64,000 bases of DNA from Pyxidicoccus caerfyrddinensis (GTDB taxonomy: Bacteria > Myxococcota > Myxococcia > Myxococcales > Myxococcaceae). Shown in pieces: positions 1-7,328 of this stretch. Positions within the stretch are counted from its first letter, which is position 1. Every line of letters begins with the position of its first letter. The stretch spans positions 186,001 through 250,000 of the forward strand of contig NZ_JAAIYA010000005.1 of NCBI RefSeq assembly GCF_010894405.1. Reading direction: 5' to 3'. Under the pieces are notes generated by a model. That model saw nothing but the letters and a program-made list of their open reading frames with translations. It was not told where the DNA came from and ran no database searches. A program made the translations under genes and the position numbers.

Positions 1-480
1 CTGGAGCTGCTCGACGGTGCGCTCGCCTCGGACGTTGCCGGTGTTGAGGGTGGAGGCGGGCTCGAAGAGGAGCACGTGGACTTCTTCCTCGGCCACGGGC
101 CGGTGCTCGACGCCGTGGGGGACGATGATGAACTCGCCCGGCTTCACGTCCACGGTGCGCTCGCGGAACTCCATGCGCAGGTGGCCCTGGAGGACGAGGA
201 ACAGCTCGTCCTCGCTCTCATGGTGGTGCCAGATGAAGGGGCCCTGGAGCTTGACCAGCTTCACCTGCTGGCCGTTCAGGTCACCGACGACCCTGGGAGA
301 CCAGTGCTCGGAGAACAGGGCGAGCTTCTCCGCGAGGTTGACCTTGTCCACGACGGGCGTGGCGGCCTGCTCGGGCTCGAGCTCTGTGGAGGTGTTGTCC
401 GCGGCCTCGGCGCGGCGGCGGTTGTCCCAGCGCGGCGGCCGGGCGACGGTGACGGTGGAGCTCCGGGTGGGCGTACTCAT
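1..480 (-). CDS. Cupin-fold protein, 3' end outside window
   Basis: The first 160 residues are present and the frame runs off the left edge. The core is a single small beta-barrel cupin: motif 1 reads WHHHESEDELFLVLQG, supplying two metal-ligand histidines and a glutamate, and motif 2 (PGEFIIVPHGVEHRP) supplies the last histidine. It probably binds a divalent metal; the substrate cannot be told, since cupins of this size range from mannose-6-phosphate isomerase-like proteins to dioxygenases. The first 45 residues are polar and probably disordered. An AAGGAG lies about 11 nt before the ATG. It is transcribed alone, divergent from nothing within 160 bp. Confidence 0.85.
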   Translation of the reverse strand, partial: MSTPTRSSTVTVARPPRWDNRRRAEAADNTSTELEPEQAATPVVDKVNLAEKLALFSEHWSPRVVGDLNGQQVKLVKLQGPFIWHHHESEDELFLVLQGHLRMEFRERTVDVKPGEFIIVPHGVEHRPVAEEEVHVLLFEPASTLNTGNVRGERTVEQLQ

Positions 481-646
481 GCCGGTTTCGACTCCTTGTG
501 CGGCGTCGCTGCAATGGCTCGCGCCATGACGTCCCCTCGCATTGTCTGTCTTTCGCGAAGGATAATCCCGAAGGTTGGCGCCGTGCAGCGAGAACCGGTC
601 GAATAGCGGACGGATGCGGCGGAGGGACGCGCGCCGTGCCCGGTCT

Positions 647-1597
647 TCAGTCCGGGAAGAACATCGGGTCTCGCGTGGTGACGAACGAGGTGATGGCGTG
701 GGCCACCTCGGGTGCCAGCCCGGTGAATTGCACGCCCACGCCGGGCATCAGCTCCGGGGTGCGGGGATTGGACTCGCGCACCCAGCGCACCACGCCTGTC
801 ACCTTCATCGGCCGGCCGCCCGGCAGCGTGAAGTCCAGCTCCACCTGCGTGCCGCGCGCCACCGGGTCCACCGTGGCGATGAAGACGCCGCCCTCGCTGA
901 TGTCCATCGAGAAGCCGGTGAAGAAGTTGGAGTCGCTGCGCATGTCGATGGACGTGTGCATCCGCACCCGTCCGTTGCGCCGCGCGTCCAGCCCCTCGGT
1001 CGCCCCCGAGGGCCGCTTGCTCTTCGGCACCATGGCCGGCGGAACCGCCGGAGCCGGAGTCGCGGGCCCCTGCGCCCGGGCCTGCTCGGCCTGACGCGCC
1101 CGCGCGGCCTCCTGCTGGGCCCGCGCCGCCGCTTCCTGCTTCGCGCGGGTGCGCGCCGCGGCCGCCTCGACCTGGAGCTTCACCACCGTCTCCGCGTCGG
1201 CCACCACGCGCGCTACCTGCGCCGCCTGCTCCTGGTGGGCCTTGAGCGCGGCCTGCATCTCCTGCCCCGCCTTGCGCCGGGCCTCCAGCGCCGCCTGGCG
1301 GGCCGCCAGCGCCCTCTCGCGCGGCGCCTCCACGTCCAGTCCGGGCACCCCGGCCGCCTGCAGCCGCTCGGCCTGTTCCTCCAGCATCGGGTCCGCGGTG
1401 GGCTCCGACTGCACGCGCTCAATCGCCGCGAGCGTCTGGCTCAATCGCTGGGCGAGCACGGACGCCTCGGCGGTGGCACGAGCGAGTTGCTCGGCGAGCC
1501 GGGCTTCATGGGAGGACAGCTCGTTCTCGGCGCGAGTCAGCTCCGCCTCGCGGGCAGGAGCCGGAGGTGGGCGGGCAGCAGGGGACGGCGAGGTCAT
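647..1597 (-). CDS. PilZ-domain protein (Myxococcus TIGR02266 type) with N-terminal coiled coil
   Basis: A 316-residue protein in two parts. Residues about 15-200 are Ala/Glu/Arg/Gln-rich with heptad-like spacing and should form a long coiled coil. The last 110 residues are a PilZ domain with both c-di-GMP-binding elements: an RxxxR (RRNGR) and a DxSxxG (DISEGG), followed by the typical run ending VGVQFTGL. PilZ proteins sense cyclic di-GMP and act on motility, polysaccharide or development; myxobacteria carry many of this subfamily. The ATG at 1597 is chosen because a GGAG lies 8 nt upstream and the residues before it are not conserved in character. What the coiled coil binds is unknown. Confidence 0.85.
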   Translation of the reverse strand: MTSPSPAARPPPAPAREAELTRAENELSSHEARLAEQLARATAEASVLAQRLSQTLAAIERVQSEPTADPMLEEQAERLQAAGVPGLDVEAPRERALAARQAALEARRKAGQEMQAALKAHQEQAAQVARVVADAETVVKLQVEAAAARTRAKQEAAARAQQEAARARQAEQARAQGPATPAPAVPPAMVPKSKRPSGATEGLDARRNGRVRMHTSIDMRSDSNFFTGFSMDISEGGVFIATVDPVARGTQVELDFTLPGGRPMKVTGVVRWVRESNPRTPELMPGVGVQFTGLAPEVAHAITSFVTTRDPMFFPD

Positions 1598-1798
1598 TCT
1601 CGGAGACTCCAAGGCGACCCACTGTAGCGACTCCGGCCCGCACCCACGAGTCCCACGTCCCGTCTCCTTCGCGGGACTCGCGCAGTGGGGTCCCACCCAC
1701 CCGCGAGGAGCGGGCAGACGGGCGTCCCGCGCCCGGATTCCAGGGGCTTACGGCGCGTCTCATTCCAGACACGGGGAGCCCCCGGACGGGCGGCCCCA

Positions 1799-1818
1799 TG
1801 GAAGGAACGTTCCTTCCA
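1799..1818. repeat. Solitary 20-bp perfect palindrome, dispersed element copy
   Basis: The bases form TGGAAGGAACGTTCCTTCCA, which equals its own reverse complement over all 20 positions. It lies 33 nt past the rtcB stop codon. The same 18-bp core recurs with one or two changes at 26960-27223 (six copies) and 55716-55737. In RNA it could form only a 7-8 bp stem with a 4-nt loop; as DNA it could be a binding site. Confidence 0.8.
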
Positions 1819-1850
1819 CCGGGCCCGGCGCCCGCGGGCCCCAGCGTGAA

Positions 1851-3203
1851 TCAGTCCGCGCCCTTGATGCAGGCCACCGGCTTGAGGCGGTGGGCGACCC
1901 TGGCGAGCCCGGCCAGCTCCACCGTCTCCAGCACGTCGTCCAGGTTCTTGTAGCAAGGCCCGGATTCGTCGAGCGGCGTGGTGCGCGTGTTGAGGAGGAT
2001 GCCCGCCTCGGCCATGCGCTTGTCGGTGACGTCCTGCTTCAGCACGCGCCGCGCCTCGCCGCGAGACAGCCTTCGGCCGGAGCCATGGTTGACGGAGTAG
2101 ATGGACTTCTCCGCGCCTTGTTCCGCGAAGAGGATGGCGCTGCCCGTCTCCATGGAGCCGGGGATGAGGATGGGGTGGCCCGTCTTCTCCCACGGCGTGC
2201 CCTTGAGCGCGGGGTGCTTGCCGGGGAAGGCGCGCGTGGCGCCCTTGCGCGCGACGAACTTCCCGGCCTCCTTCTGGATGAGGTTGTGGGAGATTTCGTA
2301 ATACACGCTGGCGGTGCCGCCGAAGACGTCCTCGAGCGAGGCGCACACGGCCTCGCCGATGATGAGCCGGTTGGCCACGGCGAAGTTGGCGGCCATGTTG
2401 TGGAGGTTCCAGTACTCGCGGCCCAGGGCGCTCTCCGCGTCCAGCCAGATGAGGTCCTCGCTGCGGCTCTTGAGGCCGAGGTGCGCGGCGCCCGCCACGA
2501 AGAAGTGCTTGGCGATGTTCCACCCGAAGCCGCGGCTGCCGGTGTGGAGCATCACCCAGACGCGCCCGTCCTGGTCCACCTGCATCTCGGTGAAGTGGTT
2601 GCCGCCGCCCAGGCTGCCCAGCTGGTCTCGCTTGCCGAAGGCGCGGTCGGGGATGTCCACCCGGTCGTCCTCGACGGGGATGAAGTCGCGCTCGGTAATC
2701 GACGAGCCGCGGCCCAGGGCCTTGGCGCCGTGGCGGACGACTTCGGCGAAGGTGCGGTCGGTGACCTTGCGCTGCTTCTGCACGCGGCTGGCGCCCACGC
2801 CCACGGCGATGCGCTTCGTCACCTCGTCAATCCACCGGCGGCGCTTGACGGGGTCGGCGACGTCCTCGGCCATGAGGGACGTCTGCAATTGCACCATGCC
2901 GCAGCCGATGTCGTAGCCGGCGGCGGTGGGCAGCAGGATGCCGTCCGTCTCCACGACGGTGCCGATGGGCACGCCGTAGCCCACGTGACAGTCGGGCGTG
3001 ACGGCGACGCGGGTGACGCCCGGGAAGGACGCGGCGTTGACCACCTGGTCGAAGACGGCGTCCTCCAGGCCGGGCAGCTCGGGGCCTTCACCCCAGAGCA
3101 GCTTGTCGGACAGGAACAGGTCCGCGTCGACCTTCATGCTCTTGGTCTTCGGCAGGACGTAGTGGCCCTCGGCGGCCTTTTCCAGATGCTGCTTCCAGCT
3201 CAT
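1851..3203 (-). CDS. rtcB: RNA-splicing ligase RtcB
   Basis: RtcB joins RNA 2',3'-cyclic phosphate or 3'-phosphate ends to 5'-hydroxyl ends, using GTP and Mn2+. At 450 residues it is of family length. The active-site pieces are visible in order: DIGCGM with metal ligands Asp98 and Cys101, GGGNHF with His203, HTGSRG with His220, ISHN with His306, and VNHGSGRR with His373, the expected guanylylated histidine. It would act in the cytoplasm in repair of cleaved tRNA or mRNA. No archease or rtcA gene adjoins it and no RtcR-type activator is seen. The ATG at 3203 has a GGGGGA upstream. Downstream lies a perfect 20-bp palindrome. Confidence 0.95.
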   Translation of the reverse strand: MSWKQHLEKAAEGHYVLPKTKSMKVDADLFLSDKLLWGEGPELPGLEDAVFDQVVNAASFPGVTRVAVTPDCHVGYGVPIGTVVETDGILLPTAAGYDIGCGMVQLQTSLMAEDVADPVKRRRWIDEVTKRIAVGVGASRVQKQRKVTDRTFAEVVRHGAKALGRGSSITERDFIPVEDDRVDIPDRAFGKRDQLGSLGGGNHFTEMQVDQDGRVWVMLHTGSRGFGWNIAKHFFVAGAAHLGLKSRSEDLIWLDAESALGREYWNLHNMAANFAVANRLIIGEAVCASLEDVFGGTASVYYEISHNLIQKEAGKFVARKGATRAFPGKHPALKGTPWEKTGHPILIPGSMETGSAILFAEQGAEKSIYSVNHGSGRRLSRGEARRVLKQDVTDKRMAEAGILLNTRTTPLDESGPCYKNLDDVLETVELAGLARVAHRLKPVACIKGAD

Positions 3204-3525
3204 GGCGTGAATCCCCCGGAGGGTGATGAACAGGCGGCAGGGACGGGAGCGTCCGGGAGAGGCTGACTGGCGGTGCCCGAATACCGGCCCGCACCGAGAA
3301 TGGAGGGCAGGCAGGCGGGAAGGCGAGCGATTTCAGCAGGCTCCGTGTTGCCGTGGCGACGTCAGACTCCCACCTTGGGATGAGACGGGCAGCGTGCCCG
3401 CGCGCGGAGCCGGCCGAGCGAAAGTCAGCTCGCGTGCGAACGACACGATTCCGATCGCCCTGGGGCTTGCGGTGTTCCGCGCCCATTCCCATCCATTGCT
3501 CAGCATCCAGGTAGGGGGTTGGGCG
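3204..3525. other. Intergenic region between rtcB and a small secreted protein
   Basis: About 320 bp between divergent genes, so it should carry both promoters. I see no long inverted repeat, no tRNA and no reading frame with plausible protein character. No sigma-54 or strong sigma-70 match is evident by eye. Confidence 0.4.
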
Positions 3526-3855
3526 ATGGGTTTTCTCGGTGGGGTTTTCCTGGCGGTGGCGCTGAACACGGCGCCCGTGGAACAGAATCAGTCTCATACG
3601 AAGGAGACGCCGGAGATGGTGGCCGCGCCGGTGTTCAGTCCTTCCACCTGCGCGAAGAAGCGCGTGGACCCCTGTGGTTGCCACCACGTGTACGGCATCC
3701 GGCACTGCCATCCGAACCGGAAGGGTGACCACTGCGAGGCGCCGGTGAAGGCGCAGCTGCCCGCCGAGAGCACCGAGGCGCAGCCGACGCCCGTGAAGGC
3801 TCCGGCTCCCGAGCAGAAGAAGCAGATCGACCCGAAGAAGTCGGTGTCCATGTAG
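3526..3855 (+). CDS. Small Cys-rich, probably exported protein
   Basis: A 109-residue product of unknown function. The start used is the ATG behind an AGGGGG; it opens with a short hydrophobic stretch (GFLGGVFLAVALNTA) that could be a signal peptide lacking strong positive charge. The middle holds five cysteines and four histidines (CAKKRVDPCGCHHVYG and RHCHPNRKGDHC), suggesting disulfides or metal binding. The tail is Pro/Lys-rich. The frame stays open for 300 bp further upstream, so a longer product cannot be excluded, but the upstream residues look random. Not recognised as a named family. Confidence 0.55.
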   Translation: MGFLGGVFLAVALNTAPVEQNQSHTKETPEMVAAPVFSPSTCAKKRVDPCGCHHVYGIRHCHPNRKGDHCEAPVKAQLPAESTEAQPTPVKAPAPEQKKQIDPKKSVSM

Positions 3856-3862
3856 GCTCTCG

Positions 3863-3891
3863 GGGCGCGCCCTGCCTTTCTGGGCGCGTCC
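3863..3891 (+). terminator. Hairpin after the small Cys-rich gene
   Basis: Arms GGGCGCGCCC (3863-3872) and GGGCGCGTCC (3882-3891) pair over 10 bp with one G-U, around a 9-nt loop. There is no T-run afterwards, so it is terminator-like rather than a clear intrinsic terminator. It lies between this gene and the sirtuin gene on the same strand. Confidence 0.4.
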
Positions 3892-3902
3892 TGGAGCTCG
3901 AG

Positions 3903-4706
3903 ATGGACTTCAAGGAGTTCCTCGCGGCGGTGCGGGGGCCGGCTGGAGAGGCCACCCTCGTCGTCACCGGCGCGGGGGTGAGTCTGGCGAGCGGCATTCC
4001 CACGTTCCGCGGCTCGGACCCGGGCGCGGTCTGGGCGAATGACGTGACGGAGAAGGGCACGCGCGCCTACTTCAAGCTGTCGCCTCACGCGTCCTGGCTC
4101 TGGTACCTCAAGCGGTTCGAGCTGGCGCGGGGTGCGAAGCCCAACGCGGCGCACCAGGCGCTGGTGGCCTGGGAGGCGTGGCAGCAGCGCCAGGGGCGCG
4201 ACTTCCTCCTCGTCACGCAGAACGTGGACACGCTGCATGAGCAGGCGGGAAGCCGCGCGCTGGTGAAGGTGCATGGAAGCCTGGACCAGGCGCGGTGCAC
4301 GCAGCTGTGCTGCAAGCACGGCCCGCCGTCGGGCACCTTCCCGATGGCGGAGGTGGACTTCGGGCCCCTTCATGCGGACCCGAGCCCCAAGACCGTGCCG
4401 CGCTGTCCCGAGTGTCGCAGCAAGCTGCGACCGCACGTGCTGTGGTTCGACGAGTTCTACACGGAGCACGAGTCGTACCAGTTCGACCACGTGCTCCTGA
4501 GTGCGAAGCGGGCCCGGCTGGTGGTGTTCATCGGGACGTCCTTCTCCGTGGGCGTCACCGAGCGGGTCTCCGAGCTGGGGCTGAAGAACGGCGCGCAGGT
4601 CATCAGCATCGACCCGTCCGGAGTGAGCCCCCATCCGCGCATCCACGTCGTGGCCGAGCGCGCGGAGGTGCTGCTGCCACGGGTGGTCGAAGCGCTCGCG
4701 GAGTGA
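3903..4706 (+). CDS. Sir2-family NAD-dependent protein deacylase
   Basis: Sirtuins remove acyl groups from lysines using NAD+, giving nicotinamide and O-acyl-ADP-ribose. In this 267-residue protein the NAD-binding GAGVS lies at about residue 23, SGIPTFRG follows, TQNVD is at 105-109 and the catalytic histidine is His124 (VHGS). Zinc ligands are a CxxxC at 132-136 and CPEC at 168-171. GTSFSV at about 211 is the second Rossmann motif. The substrate is probably acylated cytoplasmic enzymes; no acetyl-CoA synthetase or acetyltransferase is adjacent. Start is the first ATG after the upstream hairpin, with a GGAG close by. Confidence 0.92.
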   Translation: MDFKEFLAAVRGPAGEATLVVTGAGVSLASGIPTFRGSDPGAVWANDVTEKGTRAYFKLSPHASWLWYLKRFELARGAKPNAAHQALVAWEAWQQRQGRDFLLVTQNVDTLHEQAGSRALVKVHGSLDQARCTQLCCKHGPPSGTFPMAEVDFGPLHADPSPKTVPRCPECRSKLRPHVLWFDEFYTEHESYQFDHVLLSAKRARLVVFIGTSFSVGVTERVSELGLKNGAQVISIDPSGVSPHPRIHVVAERAEVLLPRVVEALAE

Positions 4707-4718
4707 CGGGCTGCTGAC

Positions 4719-5843
4719 TCAGTGATTGGCGGACGCGGGACCCACGGGGCGCGCCTCGGGTGCATACGCCGCCCCGGCCTGCTGCTCGCCGGGCGCGGGG
4801 AGCGCCTCGGCGCGGCTCACCTCCAGCGGGCTGTCCGAGCGGATGATGACCCAGCGCGCCTGCGGCGACACCCGGAGCGCCACGGCATTCGGCCCCAGGC
4901 GGCGCAGCTCGGGACGGTACGGCATCGCAGCCGGCGCGGCGGTGCGAGCATCCCCACCCGCTCCAGGAGTCGCACCCGCACGAGGTATCGGCAACATCGT
5001 CAGCGGGGATGAACCGGAGCCCGCGGCCTGTCCCGGCATGGCACCTGCCCGAGGCAGCGGCACCATCGTGGCTCCAGTAGGACGTGAGGGACGCAGCGCC
5101 GGAGGCACGGCCGGCCTCGCCGCTGCTCCCTCACCAGGCCCCGCCACCCGTCCGGCCGGAAGCGCCGGAGGCACGGGGGCCTGCGTGATGAGCCGTCCCT
5201 GGATGACAGGAGTGATGCTCGGCACGACACCGCTCGCGCGCAGCGGAACCGGGACCATCGTCCGCCCGGTCGCGCGCAGTGCATTCGCATTCAACGGGGC
5301 GATGTTGGGCACGGCGGGAAGCGGTCCCGGCGCGGGAGTCTCCTCGGCCGCGCGGAGGACATACGACGGAGGCGGCGGAGGTGGCGGCAACAGCTGGCCC
5401 TGGGGCGCACGCGGCGTCGCGGAGCCCTTCGCGGACACGGTGCCCGGCCGCTCGAAGAAGCCGGTGGCGCCCGACGGATGGAGCTTCTCGTCCTCCAGCG
5501 TGTTGACGGGCGACGCCTGCTGCCCCAGCCGCGCGAGGTCCGAGAGAATCATCGGGTCCCTCGGGTCCAGCTCGAGCGCGGCGCGCAGCGCGCCCCGGGC
5601 CCGCGACTCGCAGCCCTGCTCCAGCAGCAGTGTCGACGCGGCACGATACGAGGTGATGGCCGACTGGCGGTCCCCCGCGCGGCGGCAGGACTCCGCGTGG
5701 CGCACGCGCACGTTCGGGTCCTTCGGAGCCAGCCGGAGGATGCGCTCGTAGGTCTCCGCACATTGGGCATACCGCCCCCTCGCGAACAGGGCGTGCGCGG
5801 CTTCCTTCAGCTCCCTCAACTTCATCAACTCCCGCTCGCCCAT
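4719..5843 (-). CDS. TPR-repeat protein with long Pro/Ala-rich tail
   Basis: Of 374 residues, about 8-115 form roughly three tetratricopeptide repeats (AHALFARGRYAQCAETYERI and similar), a scaffold for protein contacts. The rest is low-complexity, rich in Pro, Ala, Gly and Arg, with recurring motifs such as TMVPxP and TMLPxP. No signal peptide is seen, so it is probably cytoplasmic or attached to a larger complex. A second possible start (MKLREL) lies six residues inside. It faces the sirtuin gene tail to tail. The function is unknown; in myxobacteria such TPR proteins often sit near signalling or gliding genes, but nothing here shows that. Confidence 0.75.
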   Translation of the reverse strand: MGERELMKLRELKEAAHALFARGRYAQCAETYERILRLAPKDPNVRVRHAESCRRAGDRQSAITSYRAASTLLLEQGCESRARGALRAALELDPRDPMILSDLARLGQQASPVNTLEDEKLHPSGATGFFERPGTVSAKGSATPRAPQGQLLPPPPPPPSYVLRAAEETPAPGPLPAVPNIAPLNANALRATGRTMVPVPLRASGVVPSITPVIQGRLITQAPVPPALPAGRVAGPGEGAAARPAVPPALRPSRPTGATMVPLPRAGAMPGQAAGSGSSPLTMLPIPRAGATPGAGGDARTAAPAAMPYRPELRRLGPNAVALRVSPQARWVIIRSDSPLEVSRAEALPAPGEQQAGAAYAPEARPVGPASANH

Positions 5844-6386
5844 CTCCCTGGCCCCCCTTGCCGATGCGCGGGTTCAGAAGCAGGCGGCGTGCCGCTCGGT
5901 GCAGGGCCGTTGAAAGGTCTGATGGCGGGCGGAATCTCCACCCGGCGCCGCACCGGCCTGTCACCGGGCGTGCAGCGACCATGCCCGCGGTGCGAGGCCG
6001 CGCGCACGTCGCCGGGACGCGCGCGGCGCCGGACCCTGTAGAAATGGGAAAGGGCCCTGTAACAAGGAAAGCCTCCGAACCGGCCTGAGCGCCGTGCGCG
6101 GACGCTGACCTGGGTGTGCATACGAGCACTGCGGAGCCGGTCGCGCCTCTTCAACCCACACCTGCGTCCCGGAGCCCGTGCGGATGCGGACGTGCCCGTA
6201 CCGCGGGACATGCGTGCCTCGCCGTGCGCCACGGGACAGCGGGCCTGGACCCCGGTGCTCCTGGCCGCGGAGGCGCATGTCGCTGGGAGCGAGGTGCGCG
6301 AGACGGCGCCGGGTCCACGCACGTCATGGCGTGGACCCGTGACGACCGGCTCCTTCGCGACACCGTGTCGCTGAGCGCGAGCTGCT
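5844..6386. other. 543-bp gene-free region
   Basis: No frame here has convincing protein character; all open frames are Arg/Pro/Ala-rich as expected of noncoding GC-rich DNA. It contains the upstream region of the TPR gene and, at its right end, a strong hairpin at 6310-6339 placed as a terminator for the DUF4142 gene. A locally AT-richer stretch at about 6040-6080 may be part of the TPR promoter. Confidence 0.4.
6310..6339 (-). terminator. Perfect 11-bp hairpin after DUF4142 gene
   Basis: CGGGTCCACGC at 6310-6320 and GCGTGGACCCG at 6329-6339 are exact reverse complements around an 8-nt loop. It begins about 48 nt beyond the stop codon of the minus-strand gene. No T-run follows, as is common in GC-rich genomes. 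Confidence 0.5.
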
Positions 6387-7193
6387 TCAGCGGTTCTGCG
6401 GCGACGTGCGGGCCTGGCGCGGCTTCTCCTGGCCGAGCAGCTTGTACGCCTGGTCGCGGTGCTGCTTCAGCGTGGGCAGCGTTCCGTCGAGCAGGCCCTT
6501 CAGCTCGGCGTTGCTGGCGAACTGCTTCTGGCCGGCCATCACCTTGGCGATGTCGGCGTCGTGGTCACCCACCGCGTGCGCGAGGAAGGCGCGGTCGAAG
6601 GCGGGGCCCTGGAGCGACTGGAGCTTCGCCATCGAGGCCTCACTGGCGTTCTTCATCGTCTTCTTGAAGTCGTTGTCCGCCTTCGGCTCACCGAGCTGGA
6701 GGTTCTTCTTCTGCGCGTACGTCGTCAGCTTCTGGTCCGCGGCCTGGTGGTCCTTCACCAGCTTTGCGCCGTAGTCCTTCACGCCCTGCGACGTGCCCTT
6801 CTGCTGCGCGAGCTGGCCGAGCTGCACCTCCTCCTGGTTCCCGTGGTGCAGCATCTCCAGGAAGGCCTGCTCCTCGGTGGGGATGGGCAGCAGTCCCTCG
6901 TCCATCAGCTTCGCGCCGGCCGCGTCGGGTTTCGCGGGTTGGGCCTGCTGGCCGGAGCCGCCCGTGCCCTGCATGCCGCCCGTCGTGTCCTTCACATCCT
7001 CGCCCTGGTCGATGGCCTCGGCCTCGCCCATGCGAAACATGCCCTGGCTGTCATCCGTCCCGTTCTGCGTCCCGCTCTCCTTCTGCCCGCTGCGGTCCTC
7101 CGAGGGCTGCTTCTGCCCCGACGGGTCCTGCGCGACGGCCGCACCGCCCATCGCCAGCGAGCCCACCAGCATCCAACCCATCCATCGCTTCAT
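6387..7193 (-). CDS. DUF4142 domain exported protein
   Basis: A 268-residue protein with a signal peptide (MKRWMGWMLVGSLAMGGAAVAQ) and a polar, glycine- and glutamine-rich linker to about residue 95. The last 160 residues are helical and match the DUF4142 pattern: FLEMLHHGNQEEVQLGQLAQ, then VKDYGAKLVKDHQAADQKL and a final AVGDHDADI and LPTLKQHRDQA. This ferritin-like four-helix domain is widespread in periplasmic proteins of soil bacteria; its biochemical role is unknown. The start is set by an ideal AAGGAGG 7 nt upstream of the ATG. Transcribed alone; a hairpin follows the stop. Confidence 0.88.
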   Translation of the reverse strand: MKRWMGWMLVGSLAMGGAAVAQDPSGQKQPSEDRSGQKESGTQNGTDDSQGMFRMGEAEAIDQGEDVKDTTGGMQGTGGSGQQAQPAKPDAAGAKLMDEGLLPIPTEEQAFLEMLHHGNQEEVQLGQLAQQKGTSQGVKDYGAKLVKDHQAADQKLTTYAQKKNLQLGEPKADNDFKKTMKNASEASMAKLQSLQGPAFDRAFLAHAVGDHDADIAKVMAGQKQFASNAELKGLLDGTLPTLKQHRDQAYKLLGQEKPRQARTSPQNR

Positions 7194-7328
7194 CGCCTGC
7201 CTCCTTCGGCATGGAAGTTCCGGCTGGAAGGTGGAGGCGACGGCATGCGAGAGGCCAGGGGAGGACGGCCAGCGGAGCGAGCGGTCCGAGGCAGGAGCGC
7301 CGGGCACGCACCGGCGCTCCCGCGCGAG

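Noticed and set aside
5825..6322. 165-codon minus-strand frame upstream of the TPR gene
   Set aside because: Arg/Pro/Gly-rich, no homology-like pattern, and another equally long frame lies on the opposite strand.
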